NCBI GenBank assembly: GCA_963576725.1
Contig: OY755236.1
Coordinates: 69,844,379-69,908,378, forward strand
Source of the DNA: Azorinus chamasolen
Taxonomy: Eukaryota > Mollusca > Bivalvia > Cardiida > Solecurtidae
Reading direction: 5' to 3'
Length of the DNA: 64,000 nucleotides
Positions 52,304 to 63,800 of the stretch are shown one piece after another (position 1 is the stretch's first letter; every line of letters starts with the position of its first letter). The notes under the pieces are model-generated. The model was not told the DNA's origin and ran no database searches. It was given only the letters and a program-made list of their open reading frames with translations. The position numbers and the translations under genes were made by a program.

Positions 52304-53369
52304 TCTAATGTTCATGCATCAGTTTGATCAGTGTCTATACTATCTATTACTATATCAGTCTAAAATAAATTTATCAAAAGGGATTCCAATTGAATTATTC
52401 AGCTTTACAAAACAACATGAAGGGAAGATAGTGGGTGTCCGAAAACTTGGAGTAATTAGGTTATTATTAGGTTATTATTCTCAGCCATAATTGGTGATTC
52501 TGTAACTCCTTTTAAAGTCAAATGGGTTGTTTTTATTTCTGTTTTTGTTTTGTCTTTTCTTCATTTTATTTTGCAAAGTGTCAAGCAGTATTTAACCTGA
52601 TGAGACTTTGAGTAAGTTTCTGTTCTGGATCATGATAATTGCTAACATCCGAAATTTGACTATCAGATCTGGTTATAAGAAGCCCATTGTCCAACCCTCA
52701 CTGCTTAAATCTTTGACTGCTGAATAATTGTCATCTGTAATAAAATGTCATCTGTTTCACTTTCTAACAATAGATTTTTCCTTTTTTTTGTAAGAAAGGA
52801 AAAAGAAAAGAGCATAATCAGAGTGTCGGACCATTTGGATCAAGATGAAACTCGGAGTGACTCTGCATCTCATCTGGATACATACTGTTTTCCTAGGTTA
52901 TTATGAATCATTCAGAATGCATTGCTAATACACAAAAAGTTAAGCATCACAATGGAATGTCACTCGTTGCTCATATTTCCTCTCTCATCCAGGCTCTTCA
53001 GATTGGATTACCGATTCTCCTTACAGATTGACAGCTTGGTTACCTACGGTTACCATAATTACATTGTCGTTGGCCATGTTCTGCCCGTTAGGTCGTCACA
53101 TGCCAATAACCTTTGTTCTATTTTTTTGCTACCTACCAAAAATCCACATTAGATACCACTTATATCAATTATAAATTTTACTCAAATTTTTACTCTAGTT
53201 TTCACTATTAAAACTGCATTCTACTTCGTATTTGAAAATTAAAGCTGACTACACTTTTGCAGCAGCAAATAAAATGCAGTTGTAGAAAGAATATTGATAC
53301 TTTTGGGCAGTCTAATGAGATGAAATGTAATATTGTGTGACAAGCATTGATAGGAGCCGGCTTCCAACC
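52304..53369. other. Unassigned region with one family E foldback
   Basis: Foldback at 52829-52895 (CATTTGGATCAAGATGAAAC, CATCTCATCTGGATACATAC). The stretch 52950-53110 is less AT-rich but no exon could be supported on either strand. Confidence 0.45.
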
Positions 53370-53545
53370 TTTTGAATGCCGAGAAAGAGTTACCTTGGAT
53401 TTGCAAACAGTGCCAACCCAGATCAGAGCACTCTTTGAAGAGCCCTCTGGTCTGGGTGCATAGTCTTTGTATTCCAAATTGAGCAAATTTAATCCTTTCA
53501 TACCATAAGGAGTGTACTGTGAAACAATTATGGACCATTCAAAAG
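53370..53545 (-). mobile_element. MITE-I copy, diverged
   Basis: TTTTGAATGCCGAGAAAGAG, AACAGTGCCAACCCAGATCA, GGTCTGGGTGCATAGTCTTT, TGGACCATTCAAAAGG. Confidence 0.62.
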
Positions 53546-53547
53546 GC

Positions 53548-53755
53548 TATGCGAAACCCCTCTGGAATGGAAATCTAGTAGAGAATAATTTGGATACTTT
53601 TAGGCAGGTAGCTGCTTAATGCAGGGTGAAAGTCATGCAGAAAGCTCCTAGAGTAGCTTTCTGCATAACTTTCACCCTTCAATAAGCTGCCATCTGTCTC
53701 CAAGACTGATAATTACACAAAATTTAACGTCCGGGTTAGAGGGTTTTTTCTGTAG
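53548..53755 (-). mobile_element. MITE-C copy
   Basis: GCGAAACCCCTCTGGAATGG, GCTGCTTAATGCAGGGTGAA, apex AAAGCTCCTAGAGTAGCTTT, GGTTAGAGGGTTTTTTCTG. Confidence 0.8.
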
Positions 53756-53984
53756 TCCACTCTGTCCATTGTTCGAATGCTTGGTATACATGTATTGTAT
53801 GGCTTCTTTCTGGGTGACTTTCTGTTCATGTTAGTCAGATGGGGTTAACATGCAAGATTTGTCACATGATAGCTCCAAAACAATTTTTTACAGAAATCTA
53901 ATATGTAAACACTGATGTAAGCTTGTCAGAAAAAAATGCAAGCTTGTAATGTAAAATTTGTCTATTGTTGAGCAGAATCTTTCT

Positions 53985-54110
53985 ACAGTGGCCACTTATT
54001 GAATAAGCATGGTGTGTTTCAAAAGCAGGTGACTCTAGAAATCAGAGCCTGTATGAGTTTTTTGTACAACTTTCAGCCTGTATTAAGCTACTGTCTACCT
54101 GAATACATTT
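53985..54110. mobile_element. MITE-C/D fragment
   Basis: GTGGCCACTTATTGAATAAG and TCAGCCTGTATTAAGCTACT; strongly diverged. Confidence 0.45.
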
Positions 54111-54119
54111 ACTTTACTT

Positions 54120-54347
54120 CCTACATATGTCCTGTTTAACACCTTTGCAAACAGAGAAGACCGAGATCATACAGTTCTTGTAGGAGCCATCTAATCAGGG
54201 TCTGCTCTGGTTGCTTATGAAATTATCATAGATCTATTTCTACCAATATCAAACAGTCCTGTGTACATACGCCATCATAAAAAATCAGCTAATGAATATT
54301 CATGGTGTCATTATTTCTTAATGAGTATTGAATAGGGAAAGGGTTAA
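54120..54347 (+). mobile_element. MITE-A copy
   Basis: Left terminus eroded; ACAGAGAAGACCGAGATCAT hairpin; ends AATAGGGAAAGGGTTAA. Confidence 0.8.
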
Positions 54348-54395
54348 TCCTTTACTTCATGAATATTTATATAACTTACATAACTGTGAAAATTA
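54344..54395 (-). mobile_element. MITE-A left-end fragment
   Basis: TTAATCCTTTACTTCATGAA then lost; shares TTAA with the preceding copy. Confidence 0.65.
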
Positions 54396-54476
54396 ATTTT
54401 GTGTTTCTATTACTTTGTCTTTTGTCATCTTTCTGTTGTCCTGCCAGCAGCCAACACAGAACTGCTTCGAACAGTC

Positions 54477-54726
54477 TTAACCCTTCTCTTGCTGAATTTT
54501 AAAATACATTTCCCCTTCTTTACCCATGCCCTGTTGTATAATTACATATATCTTCTCTGTGTACAAGTATTTCGCTATGCAATCACTGCTATGGAGTGCA
54601 CTGGTTGCACAAACAACTTGTAAATAGTGCAGACCCTGATGAGACAGCTCCTGCAGGAGCTGTCTCATCTGGGTCTTCACTATTTACAGGTAGGTATATT
54701 GACGTGAATAGCAAGCGAAGGGTTAA
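54477..54726 (-). mobile_element. MITE-H, complete copy
   Basis: TTAACCCTTCTCTTGCTGAA to AATAGCAAGCGAAGGGTTAA, 250 bp. Hairpin GTGCAGACCCTGATGAGACA to TGTCTCATCTGGGTCTTCAC around GCTCCTGCAGGAGC. Confidence 0.9.
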
Positions 54727-55079
54727 GACTTTGTCTCTTTGCATTATCTACCACTGGTGTTCATGAGCCACTTTTTTCTTGGCAGCTTATCAGAAGATAT
54801 TATTCCAGCTGTAATGCAAATGTTTTTTCCATTTCCCTGGAAATGATTTGGTAAACAAATTGAACAGACCATGTACAAGATAAAAATTATGTTGATGGCT
54901 TAGCACAATAATAATATGTACTGGTATTGTGTTTTTAATTTTACAAGCCTAATTTGGCTTTAAACATTTTGGATTTAGCAGATGAGATCGTGAAGAGATG
55001 CAGAGTTATTTTACATCTTGTTTAGATCCAATCTTTTTACAAATTCCCAATCATGTTACAAAAAGCTTGTGGTGTTTTT

Positions 55080-55278
55080 AATGGTTTCCTTCATATGATT
55101 AGACAGCCTCTATAGGAGCTGCCTGATCAGGGTCTGCTCTGTTTTCTTATGGAATTTTATAGATCCGATTTGACAGTATCACCATGGTGAAACTCCCCTT
55201 TCCATTTTCCTGAATAAGTTCATGAATATTAATGAGTTGATAAAATCTTGAATAAATATTTAACAGGGAAAGGGTTAA
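55080..55278 (+). mobile_element. MITE-A copy, left arm lost
   Basis: TTTCCTTCATATGATTAGAC, apex CTCTATAGGAGC, ends TTAACAGGGAAAGGGTTAA. Confidence 0.78.
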
Positions 55279-55859
55279 CTGTTTGTTACTGCGGATATCA
55301 TGATTAAAATTCAGCTCAGAAATAATTTCACTTGTATCAAAAACATTGAGATCCTGATCAGATGCTTATAAAAAATTTTACTAGATGCAGTTCTGTACTT
55401 TTGGCGATGCTAATGAATTAATAACAATTCTGAGAAGGCTACTGCTGAAATACAGGCCATTCTAGTTGATTAAATTATAACCTATTAGGCAAATTACCAT
55501 AGAAACCAGGAAACCATTTCACCTAGGTTTTTATTATTACATACATTTGTACTTTGATCTTTAAAACTATTAGAAGTGGTTGCCCTTCTTATTATAAGCT
55601 CGGAATTAGCTTAAAGTTCTGGCCTTTTTTTCGTGGTGTTTACATGGTTACTATGGTAACCATGAGTACTCCATTGATATATTTGAGGAGGAAAATGCTA
55701 TGAAGAGGATGGAACCTGTTCCTTATCTGTTCGCAATCACTTTCACCTTAGAGATAAACTGATATTATAAACAGATTTGCAGTCTCATAACTGATTCAAG
55801 TCTAAGACATATGTCTTGCTAGAAAGACAAGATAGGAACTGATAGAGATTTGCAAGGCT
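55279..55859. other. Unassigned region
   Basis: No gene. It contains the X-box-like palindrome at 55643-55664 listed separately. Confidence 0.45.
55643..55664. promoter_or_regulatory. X-box-like palindrome
   Basis: ATGGTTACTATGGTAACCAT matches the RFX-family X-box pattern (GTTNCC...GGNAAC). There is no recognised gene beside it, so function is uncertain. Confidence 0.25.
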
Positions 55860-56095
55860 TTAACCCTTTCTCTCATAGGCTATTTTTTAGATCCAACCTC
55901 TTTCAATAAAACAACTGATCATGAGAAGGAGCATTTACTAGAGAAAAGGAAAAATTTAGAATTGTGTGGTTATGAAACCATTGTGATAAATAGAGCATTT
56001 GCTCCTATGGAGCAGATGCTCTATTTATCACAATGGATTAAAAAAGTGACTATTACAGAGGCATAGAAAGGCATATTTATGGAGGAAAGGGTTAA
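55860..56095 (-). mobile_element. MITE-B copy
   Basis: TTAACCCTTTCTCTCATAGG to GGAGGAAAGGGTTAA; apex GCTCCTATGGAGC. Confidence 0.87.
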
Positions 56096-56335
56096 AACAA
56101 CTACGACAAAATGACCGGATCTATTACAGTTATGTGTTTTCATTTCTAGCAAAGAAATATTATATACAACATTATTTAAAATAAGCAACCTAACTCTTTC
56201 ATACTGGAACCATCTGATCTGGATCTGCTCTGTAAATGCAAAGGCATGAACAAATATTTATATGAGTTTAAGGATTGAATAAGATTTCAGAAAAAACAAC
56301 ACATTTCAGTAAAAAATGATGTTCTTTTTGTATAC

Positions 56336-56550
56336 AGTATGAACTGTCTTACAGTAAGTGGGTATCACACAGAGGTCTAATTATGAGTTTGTAATGCAGG
56401 TGGTAGCTTAATGCAAGTCAAAAGTAATGCAGAAAGCTCCTACAGGAGCTTTCTGCATTTTTTTTGCCATGCATTAAGCAACCACCTGATTTTAACACTG
56501 CTTAGTATGTTCAATAAATGAATGGTTGCTTAATACAGGTTCTATTGTAT
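56336..56550 (+). mobile_element. MITE-D copy, ends eroded
   Basis: CAGTATGAACTGTCTTACAG, GTGGTAGCTTAATGCAAGTC, apex AAAGCTCCTACAGGAGCTTT, ends ACAGGTTCTATTG then TA. Confidence 0.78.
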
Positions 56551-56569
56551 GGTTTGGATTTTCACAAAA

Positions 56570-56641
56570 TGTTTGTTTGTCATTATTTGAACTTTTATTT
56601 ATCCCTGTTTGTTTGTCATTATTTGAACTTTTATTTATCCC
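56570..56641 (+). repeat. Tandem duplication of about 36 bp
   Basis: GTTTGTCATTATTTGAACTT and TTATTTATCCCT occur twice in direct succession, nearly identical, suggesting a recent event. Confidence 0.85.
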
Positions 56642-56835
56642 TTTGAATACTCAATTTTAAAAGTTGAATGGTCCATTATTGTAATGCTAGAGTTCATTCA
56701 GTAAGACATGCTATCATTTGCAAGAGTATTTTGAATGACAAACAGTGCTGACCCTGATCATAGGGCACTAGCTCTCTGATCTTGGTCTACGCTCTTGATA
56801 AATGCCAGTACACTCATTTCCTTCATACTAATTGT
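56642..56835 (+). mobile_element. MITE-I copy, diverged
   Basis: CTTTGAATACTCAATTTTAA, CAAACAGTGCTGACCCTGAT, CTTGGTCTACGCTCTTG. Confidence 0.6.
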
Positions 56836-57058
56836 TTAACTCTTTCCCTCACATAAATGCCTTTGAAAAGTTTTCACGCCTTGGCAAACAGAGTAGATCA
56901 ATATAGCAGAAGAGTCTGCTCAGTTTGCTTACAGTAGAATATAGTTCTGATTCTACAGTCTCTGCCTGAGCCAAAATCTCCTCTGTTATATTGGCATTAT
57001 AAAATAAATCCAATCAATATTAATGATGTCATTATTTCTTACATGAATATTCAACAGG
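56836..57058 (+). mobile_element. MITE-A copy
   Basis: TTAACTCTTTCCCTCACATA, shortened hairpin, ends ATGAATATTCAACAGG without GGGTTAA. Confidence 0.78.
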
Positions 57059-57454
57059 TATCAAAATCTATTTTGTCACATTTGGTAAAACTTTATGAAG
57101 GCATGAGGGTTTGCTGTTACAGATGATTGTATCAAAATAATGTGATCTTGTAACAATCATAAAACTTGATACTACCTTGATAATGGCTTGACAAATTTCT
57201 GCTATCATATATACACTAGGATGAGCCAGATCAAGTTTCCTTACTACATTTTTCAGTCATCATTGTGGTTTGACATATATTATGATGCACTAACAGCTAC
57301 AATAAAAATAATAGAACGTCCAATTATCAGTAATTGTACTTTAGCAGTTTGCTGACTCGCTGCACTTTTGTGATTACCAATGCTAACTGTTTTGATCCAG
57401 ATTACACTTCAAGTAACCGGACATCTGATACATCAGAAAGCTAGAGACACATGT

Positions 57455-57892
57455 TTAACCCTTTTCCTCATGAACGGTAATGCAAGGAATACTGTAATGA
57501 AATCATGAATCTCTTTATAATGGCATCTATATCATATGAAAACAAGATTTAAGGGTTTCTGCAGAAACTAGAATCAGATATACAGTAGGACCTGTCTTAA
57601 GCAGCCATCAAAAAGAGGTCTAATTATGGGTCTTTAAGGCTGGTGGTAGCTTAATACAGGTCAAAAGTAGGAGCTTTCTTCATTACTTTTGCCTTGCATT
57701 AAGCAACCGTCTGCTTTTTAAGACTTTTTAAGACCCCTATGTCCAATAAATGAATGGCTGATTAAGACAGGTTCTACTGTATAAATTAGCAAACAGAGCT
57801 GGGGCTGATCAGATGGCTGCTTCAGGAGCTGTCTGATCTGGGTCTTCTCTGTTTGAGAAGGTGCCAAATATGTCTCTTGAGTAAAGGGTTAA
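57455..57892 (-). mobile_element. MITE-A copy split by MITE-D
   Basis: TTAACCCTTTTCCTCATGAA to TTGAGTAAAGGGTTAA; hairpin apex GCTGCTTCAGGAGC lies right of the insertion. Confidence 0.86.
57583..57779 (+). mobile_element. MITE-D copy nested in MITE-A
   Basis: CAGTAGGACCTGTCTTAAG to TTAAGACAGGTTCTACTG with TA on both sides. The hairpin left arm near the apex is deleted; a CTTTTTAAGA unit is duplicated. Confidence 0.87.
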
Positions 57893-58133
57893 ACTTTTCT
57901 TGCGATCTCCATTCCAAATTCCATGGTGCTGTTTGTCTCATCACCACTTGAAGTCCTTTGAGTGTCACGCTGGTCAATATAAAGGCCTTCCTGATTCATC
58001 TACATTAAGGAGATCAAACAGAATTAGTTTAATTACATTGGAGAACCTACAAATGGAAAAGCTCCCATGGGACATTCTTTTTTTTTTTGTTCCTACAAGC
58101 TTCTACAGTAAGGCTGTTCAGGCAGATATGTTC

Positions 58134-58211
58134 TTAACCCTAATCTCATGAATATTCATGTAAAAATAATATCATGGAATTTATTTGCTAATTTTTAAAA
58201 TGGTGCATGCG
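58134..58211 (-). mobile_element. MITE-A left-end fragment
   Basis: TTAACCCTAATCTCATGAAT to AAATGGTGCATGC. Confidence 0.65.
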
Positions 58212-58734
58212 TCTACAAACTCAGAAAATCTGGGATCCAGTTGAGTCTCCAAGTTATTTATCTAGATCCAAACTGTGAGCAAAATTCATCACCATTTAGT
58301 ATAAAGAGGATTCAAGTTTGTCCGTTTTTCCATCTGATCAGATCATATCTCAATTAAAATGTAGTTATGAATGAAACTTCACAAGTTGTAGTCTGCACCA
58401 TTATCAAGTGCATGAACTGAAAGCTCAAGGGCCAAGGTCACACTTAGAAGTCAACTTGGGGATGGTAATTCAAAGGTCAAGGCCTCATCTAGTGGTCAAC
58501 TGAGAGTAAATATTTAGCTCAAAGGTCAAGGCTAAAGCTTACCTAGAGGTCATCTGGTGGTCAAGATGGGGATAAGATGCAAGTGTGGCACTTGCAATGA
58601 CAGCTTTGATGTGTTTACATTTCTGTTTTTGTTCTACATGTACAGTGACCATAGCTGTCAACTGGTCATACAACCCTATACATCATAGAGATCCCACAGG
58701 ACGAGAAATATTTGTGTTGGTTGTTGATCATGTA
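58212..58734. repeat. AAGGTCA-rich dispersed repeat
   Basis: At 58430-58570: GGGCCAAGGTCACACTTAGA, TCAAAGGTCAAGGCCTCATC and TCAAAGGTCAAGGCTAAAGC. A family E half lies at 58230-58280. No gene. Confidence 0.5.
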
Positions 58735-58929
58735 CAGTAAAACCTCTTTAAAACTTAGTATAAATATTGATCTTCGAAACAGCGGTGGCAGCTTAATGCA
58801 GGGTGAAAGTCATGCAGAAAGCTCCTCTAGGAACTTTCTGCATGACTTTCATCCTGCATTAAGCAGCCACCTGTCTTAAATTATCCAAATTCTTCTCATC
58901 TAGAATTCTAGTTTATACAGGTTTTACTG
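58735..58929 (+). mobile_element. MITE-C copy
   Basis: CAGTAAAACCTCTTTAAAAC to TTATACAGGTTTTACTG, TA on the right; apex AAAGCTCCTCTAGGAACTTT. Confidence 0.86.
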
Positions 58930-59049
58930 TATATAATGTTCATGTATAAATTATACCTGAACATGTAATAGTTACTTTTTGCACACTAAGTAATTGTTGT
59001 CTGCAAACAATTGTCACCTGCTGCAAAAGTAGATTTATCTTCCATTTAA

Positions 59050-59243
59050 AGTAGAGCCTGTCTTAAGCGGCCATCAAAAAAGAGGTATAATTATTGGTCT
59101 GTAAGGCAGATGGTAGCCCAATGCAGGTTAAAAGTAATGCAGAAATCTTTCTGCATTACTTTTGTCTTTCTTTAAGCAACTTATTAAGAATCCTCATAAT
59201 GTGTTCAATAAATGAATGGCTCCATCAGACAGGTACTACTATA
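59050..59243 (+). mobile_element. MITE-D copy, diverged
   Basis: AGTAGAGCCTGTCTTAAGCG to CAGACAGGTACTACTA; apex reduced to AAATCTTT. Confidence 0.75.
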
Positions 59244-59532
59244 TCATGAACAAAATAGAGAATAGCAAACAGTTTGGAACCTGACAAGACATCAAGTTAC
59301 TCACTCTGGATCTTGCAAAATATACTACAAATTCGCTGCTGGCATGCAAAGCGGTAATATAGAAGGTCAATAGAAATGTACTATCAGGCCTGTGACTGCC
59401 TAATTCTCCACACACCAGCCATACATTTGTGACTTTGAATTCTTGGCACACCAACCATGAATTTATAGACGAGATATCATGTAACTAAGCTTCTCATGAA
59501 ATTGAAGCTTGTTTGGAAATTCTGTAAACCTG

Positions 59533-59798
59533 TAAACCCTTTACACCATGAGCATGCCTTTTAATGCTTTACTCCACAGATACACCATTCTATGCTTTAA
59601 AAACACAGTAGACCCAGCTCAGATGGCTCCTCTGGGAACCGTCTGATCAGGGTCTGGGCTTTATGCTTATGAAATAATATAGATATGAATCTACAGTTTC
59701 TGTTATGGCTAAATATTCCTGTGTTTGTGTGCCATAATAAATAAAGATTCATGATGTCAATATTTCTCACATGAATATTCAAAGGGTAAAGGTTTAAA
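59533..59798 (+). mobile_element. MITE-A copy with repeated left end
   Basis: AAACCCTTTACACCATGAGC is followed by a second left end, TTTACTCCACAGATACACCA; ends AAGGGTAAAGGTTTAA. Confidence 0.78.
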
Positions 59799-59799
59799 G

Positions 59800-60062
59800 T
59801 CTTAGGAAATAGAGGACTCTGTAGACCCAGAGCAGATGGTGTGTGTAGGAACCAACAGATCAGGGTATGTTCTGTTTGCTTATGAGTTTATATAGATCTG
59901 ATTCTACAGTTTCTGCCATGGCCATGACCAAACATTCCTGTATATATATGCCATTATAAATAATAAGCTAATTGATAAGATGGGTTCAATAGGAGCCATC
60001 TGATCTCGGTCTACTCTGTTTGCAAATGCGTGAAAACGCATTTATATGAAGTAACGGGTTAA
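59800..60062. mobile_element. MITE-A chimera of two orientations
   Basis: Forward half to about 59970 (GTAGACCCAGAGCAGATGG ... ATAATAAGCTAATTGATAAG), then a reverse right end from about 59975 (GGAGCCATCTGATCTCGGTC to GAAGTAACGGGTTAA). Confidence 0.7.
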
Positions 60063-60295
60063 AATGAACGGAGTTAAACAGAGCCTGTGAAAACAGTGAT
60101 AAGCTTGGTTACCATACAAGCCATGAACGAGGTTACCTGCATCAACATCCACATTCCCAACATTCTTATCAGCAACATTAACATTTTGGTCCTGATTCAC
60201 CTACTACTGACTTCCTTGAGGATTTATATCAAGGCCGACACTCAGGCTACTAGCATGTAAAATAAATACATTCTAATTGGATGATAATTGATTTA

Positions 60296-60473
60296 TTAAC
60301 CCCTTTCCCTAATATAAAGGCCTTTTCAAGCATTTGCAAACAGAGTAGACCCAGATCAGACGGCTCCTAATGGACCCATCTGATCAGAGTCTGCTGTCTT
60401 TGCTTATGGTGTAATATAGATCTGATTCTACAGTTTTTGCCAGTGCCAAAACATCCTATGTACACAATATGCC
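60296..60473 (+). mobile_element. MITE-A copy cut by the LTR retrotransposon
   Basis: TTAACCCCTTTCCCTAATAT with hairpin apex GCTCCTAATGGACC, continuing to ACACAATATGCC. The expected next bases (ATTATAAAA) are replaced by the LTR. Confidence 0.85.
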
Positions 60474-60655
60474 TGTAATGTATGTAGCTGTAGCACAGAG
60501 ATAGCTCCGCCTCTGTGGTCACTCTCACTGACCAACTGATAAGCCCCGCCTACTGTAAATGTGTATGAATGTATTATGAAGAATGATTAGAATAGATTTA
60601 GTAACCAAAGAGTAAGCTTGTGTCTTTAGAGAGTCCCCTATCAAAGGTTATTTCA
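60474..60655 (+). repeat. 5' LTR, 182 bp
   Basis: Begins TGTAATGTATGTAGC and ends GGTTATTTCA (TG...CA), immediately followed by the primer binding site. The left border is defined by the break in the host MITE-A. It is short for an LTR. Confirmation needs the 3' copy. Confidence 0.8.
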
Positions 60656-60657
60656 TT

Positions 60658-60675
60658 TGGCGACGAGGACGGGAT
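60658..60675 (+). other. Primer binding site
   Basis: TGGCGACGAGGACGGGAT starts two bases after the LTR end. The TGGCGACGAGGA form is seen in other metazoan Gypsy elements. I cannot assign the tRNA without a search. Confidence 0.7.
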
Positions 60676-60834
60676 CTATTTGAATAGTCAAGACCTGTAA
60701 AAAGGAGGACTTTTTGAAAGTGCATTTTTTCAAGACCTTTTCAAACAAGACATTTCAAGACCAATGTGGACATATTCAAGACCTTTGTGAAAAGGACATA
60801 TTACAAACGTTGAAAAGGATCCTATTCTTTCAAG

Positions 60835-63800
60835 ATGGCATCTAAATTAGATCTGCCAACACCAAAACCATTCAAAGTTTTGGGACAGAACACAAATCTC
60901 GCAAGTACCTGGGACAATTACATGAAAAGATTTGAGTATTACATAGCTGCCAGTGGTGTTACAAAAGATGAGCAGAAACGGGCTCTCTTACTTCATCTTG
61001 CTGGTGAAGAAGTTCAAGACATCTACGAAACGTTTTCGGATGTAGGCAATACTTACAAGGACACCAAAGACAAAATCACAGAATACTTTCAGCCAAAGAA
61101 AAATATTTCATATGAACGTCACATGTTTAGACTGGCTTGTCAAGAAAACGAGGAAACAGTTGACAATTTCATTGTAAGACTGAAAAAGTTAGCAGTTACA
61201 TGTGAATTTCCGGTTGGATCTGTTGACGATATGATCCGTGATCAAATTGTTGAAAAATGCAAATCAAAAGAACTGAAGAAAAGATTTCTAGGTGAAGAAA
61301 ACCTGACTTTAGACAAAATACAAAGTCTTGCCAGATCATCTGAGTTAGCTTCACTCCATGTTTCGAAAATGACAGAGACAACCCATGAGATGAGTCACTA
61401 TCAAAATGACGAACCATGCAAACCAGAAGAAGTACAGCGACTGAGAGGAAACCAGAGTAGACCATCAACACGAAAGCAGTACCAGCCAAGAACCATGCCG
61501 AGATCAGCACCCAAACCCGCCAGGTTCAAAACGTGTTTCCGATGCGGAGGAAAAGGCCATGCAGGACACGAGTGTCGGAAGTCGCGAAATATTGTTTGTC
61601 ATGAATGTAAAAAACGTGGTCACTATGCACATATGTGTAAATCTAGGAAAAGTGGTGAAGTACGGTATATTTCAAATCAAAATTCACGTGATAGTGGTGA
61701 TGATGAATTTGTGTTTGGAATTGAAGCAAAACAGGGATCTCCATTTCTTCAGGTGAAAATTGAAGGTAGGCCATGCAATTTATTAATTGATTCAGGCGCA
61801 ACAGTCAATTGCATTGATAGGTTTACATATGAGTCTGTTAGCCCAAATATACCTCTTGAAAAATCACACACAAAAATATATCCATATGCTTCCAAAATAC
61901 CTCTCAGAATATTAGGAATTGCCATGTTGAATGTGAATTTCAATGAAACTTCACATAAGATTAAATTCCACATTGTCAACAGCAAGTGTACTCCTCTAAT
62001 AGGTCACCAAACCGCATTAGAATTAGGCATACTGCAGATCTGTGTCAACACAGTATCAACAAGCAATGACTCGCAGGTAGAAGAACTACTCAAAGAATAC
62101 AATGACAGATTCCAAGGTCTGGGTAAACTCAAAGACTACCAATTGAAACTGAACATAAACAAAACTGTTACACCTGTAGCCCAACCAAATCGCAGAATTC
62201 CATTCAAAATGAGAAGACAAGTTGAGACCAAAATCAAAGAGCTACTAGACAATGACGTAATAGAAAAGGTGGAAGGTCCTACACCTTGGATCTCCCCTAT
62301 TGTCGTGATTCCAAAGAAAGACGACATACGCTTGTGTTTGGATCTACGCCAGGCCAACACAGCTGTCGAGAGGGAACGATTCCCAATGCCAAATATAGAT
62401 GAAACGCTAGAAGAGTTGAGTGGTGCCAAATACTTCTCAAAACTAGATCTCAAGATGGGATTTCATCAGATTGAACTAGATCCAGAGTCAAGACACATTA
62501 CAACATTTGTGACGCACGACGGTTTGTACCGCTACAAACGCCTTCTCTTTGGAATTTCATGTGCCCCAGAGATTTACCAGAGAATTATCCAACATACAAT
62601 TCAAGACATTAAAGGCTGTAGAAATGTTTCAGATGACATAATTGTTTTTGGAAAAACCAAGAAAGAACACGACACTGCATTATCAAATTTACTCAAAAGA
62701 CTGCGTGAAAAAGGCTTGACAGTGAACAAAGAAAAGTGTGTATTCAGCCAGACCTCCATTACATTTATGGGACACCAGCTTACACCTGAGGGTCTCCTAC
62801 CACAAGACAAAAAAATCACAGCAGTCCAACAAACAAAGCCCCCAACATCAGTGAAAGAAGTAAAAAGTTTCTTGGGACTGGTGAATTACTGTTCAAAATT
62901 CATCCCAAATTTTGCAACAATCTCAGAACCAATCAGAAAACTAACACGCAAAAATCAGGAGTTTACCTGGGGAGTTGATCAACAACATGCATTTCAAAGA
63001 CTCAAAGAATTGATCACTAGTGCATCTGTTATGGCATACTACAACCCAAACGCTGAAACAACTGTGACAGTTGACGGAAGTCCATATGGAGTTGGAGCCA
63101 TTTTATCACAAAAACAAACAAATGGACAAGTTCGCCCAGTTGCATATGCTAGCAGGACACTTAATGAAGTAGAGAGACGCTACAGTCAGATTGAAAGAGA
63201 GTGCCTTGCAGTTACCTGGGGTGTGGAGAAATTTGGAGTGTACCTTTACGGATTAAATTTCAAGGTAATTACTGACCACAAACCACTTGTGAACATTTTC
63301 AAACCCAAACATAACCCTCCAGCCAGAATCCAACGTATGCTACTTAAATTGCAGAGTTACAAATTTACTGTTGAATACCAGCCTGGCAGTCTAAATGCTG
63401 CTGATGTGCTGTCGAGATCACCCATTCACCAGTGTGAAAATCAAATTTCACACCAAGCAGAGGAATTCATTAATTATGTCTGCCAGAACTCAGTGCCCTG
63501 TGCCATGACCTTAGATGAAATAGATAAGGAGTCAGCTGAGGACAACACTACATTGGAGTTAATCCGCTGCATCAAGCATGACAAATGGCCAAAGAGCAGT
63601 AAAATTAACACTTACTTCAAGGTGCGCTCAGAACTGTCTGTGCAAAATAATATAGTACTGCGTGGGACACGCATAGTCATACCTGAGAAACTACGAGCAA
63701 GAGTGCTACAATTAGCCCACGAGTCACACCAAGGTGTTGTGAAAACAAAGCAGATATTAAGGGAGAAAGTTTATTGGCCAGGAATAGACAGAGATGTGGA

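Noticed and set aside
52950..53110. Less AT-rich stretch as a possible exon
   Set aside because: Stops in most frames and no acceptor/donor pair with compatible phase.
61196..62819. Minus-strand frames under the retrotransposon
   Set aside because: Antisense shadows of the open gag-pol frame.
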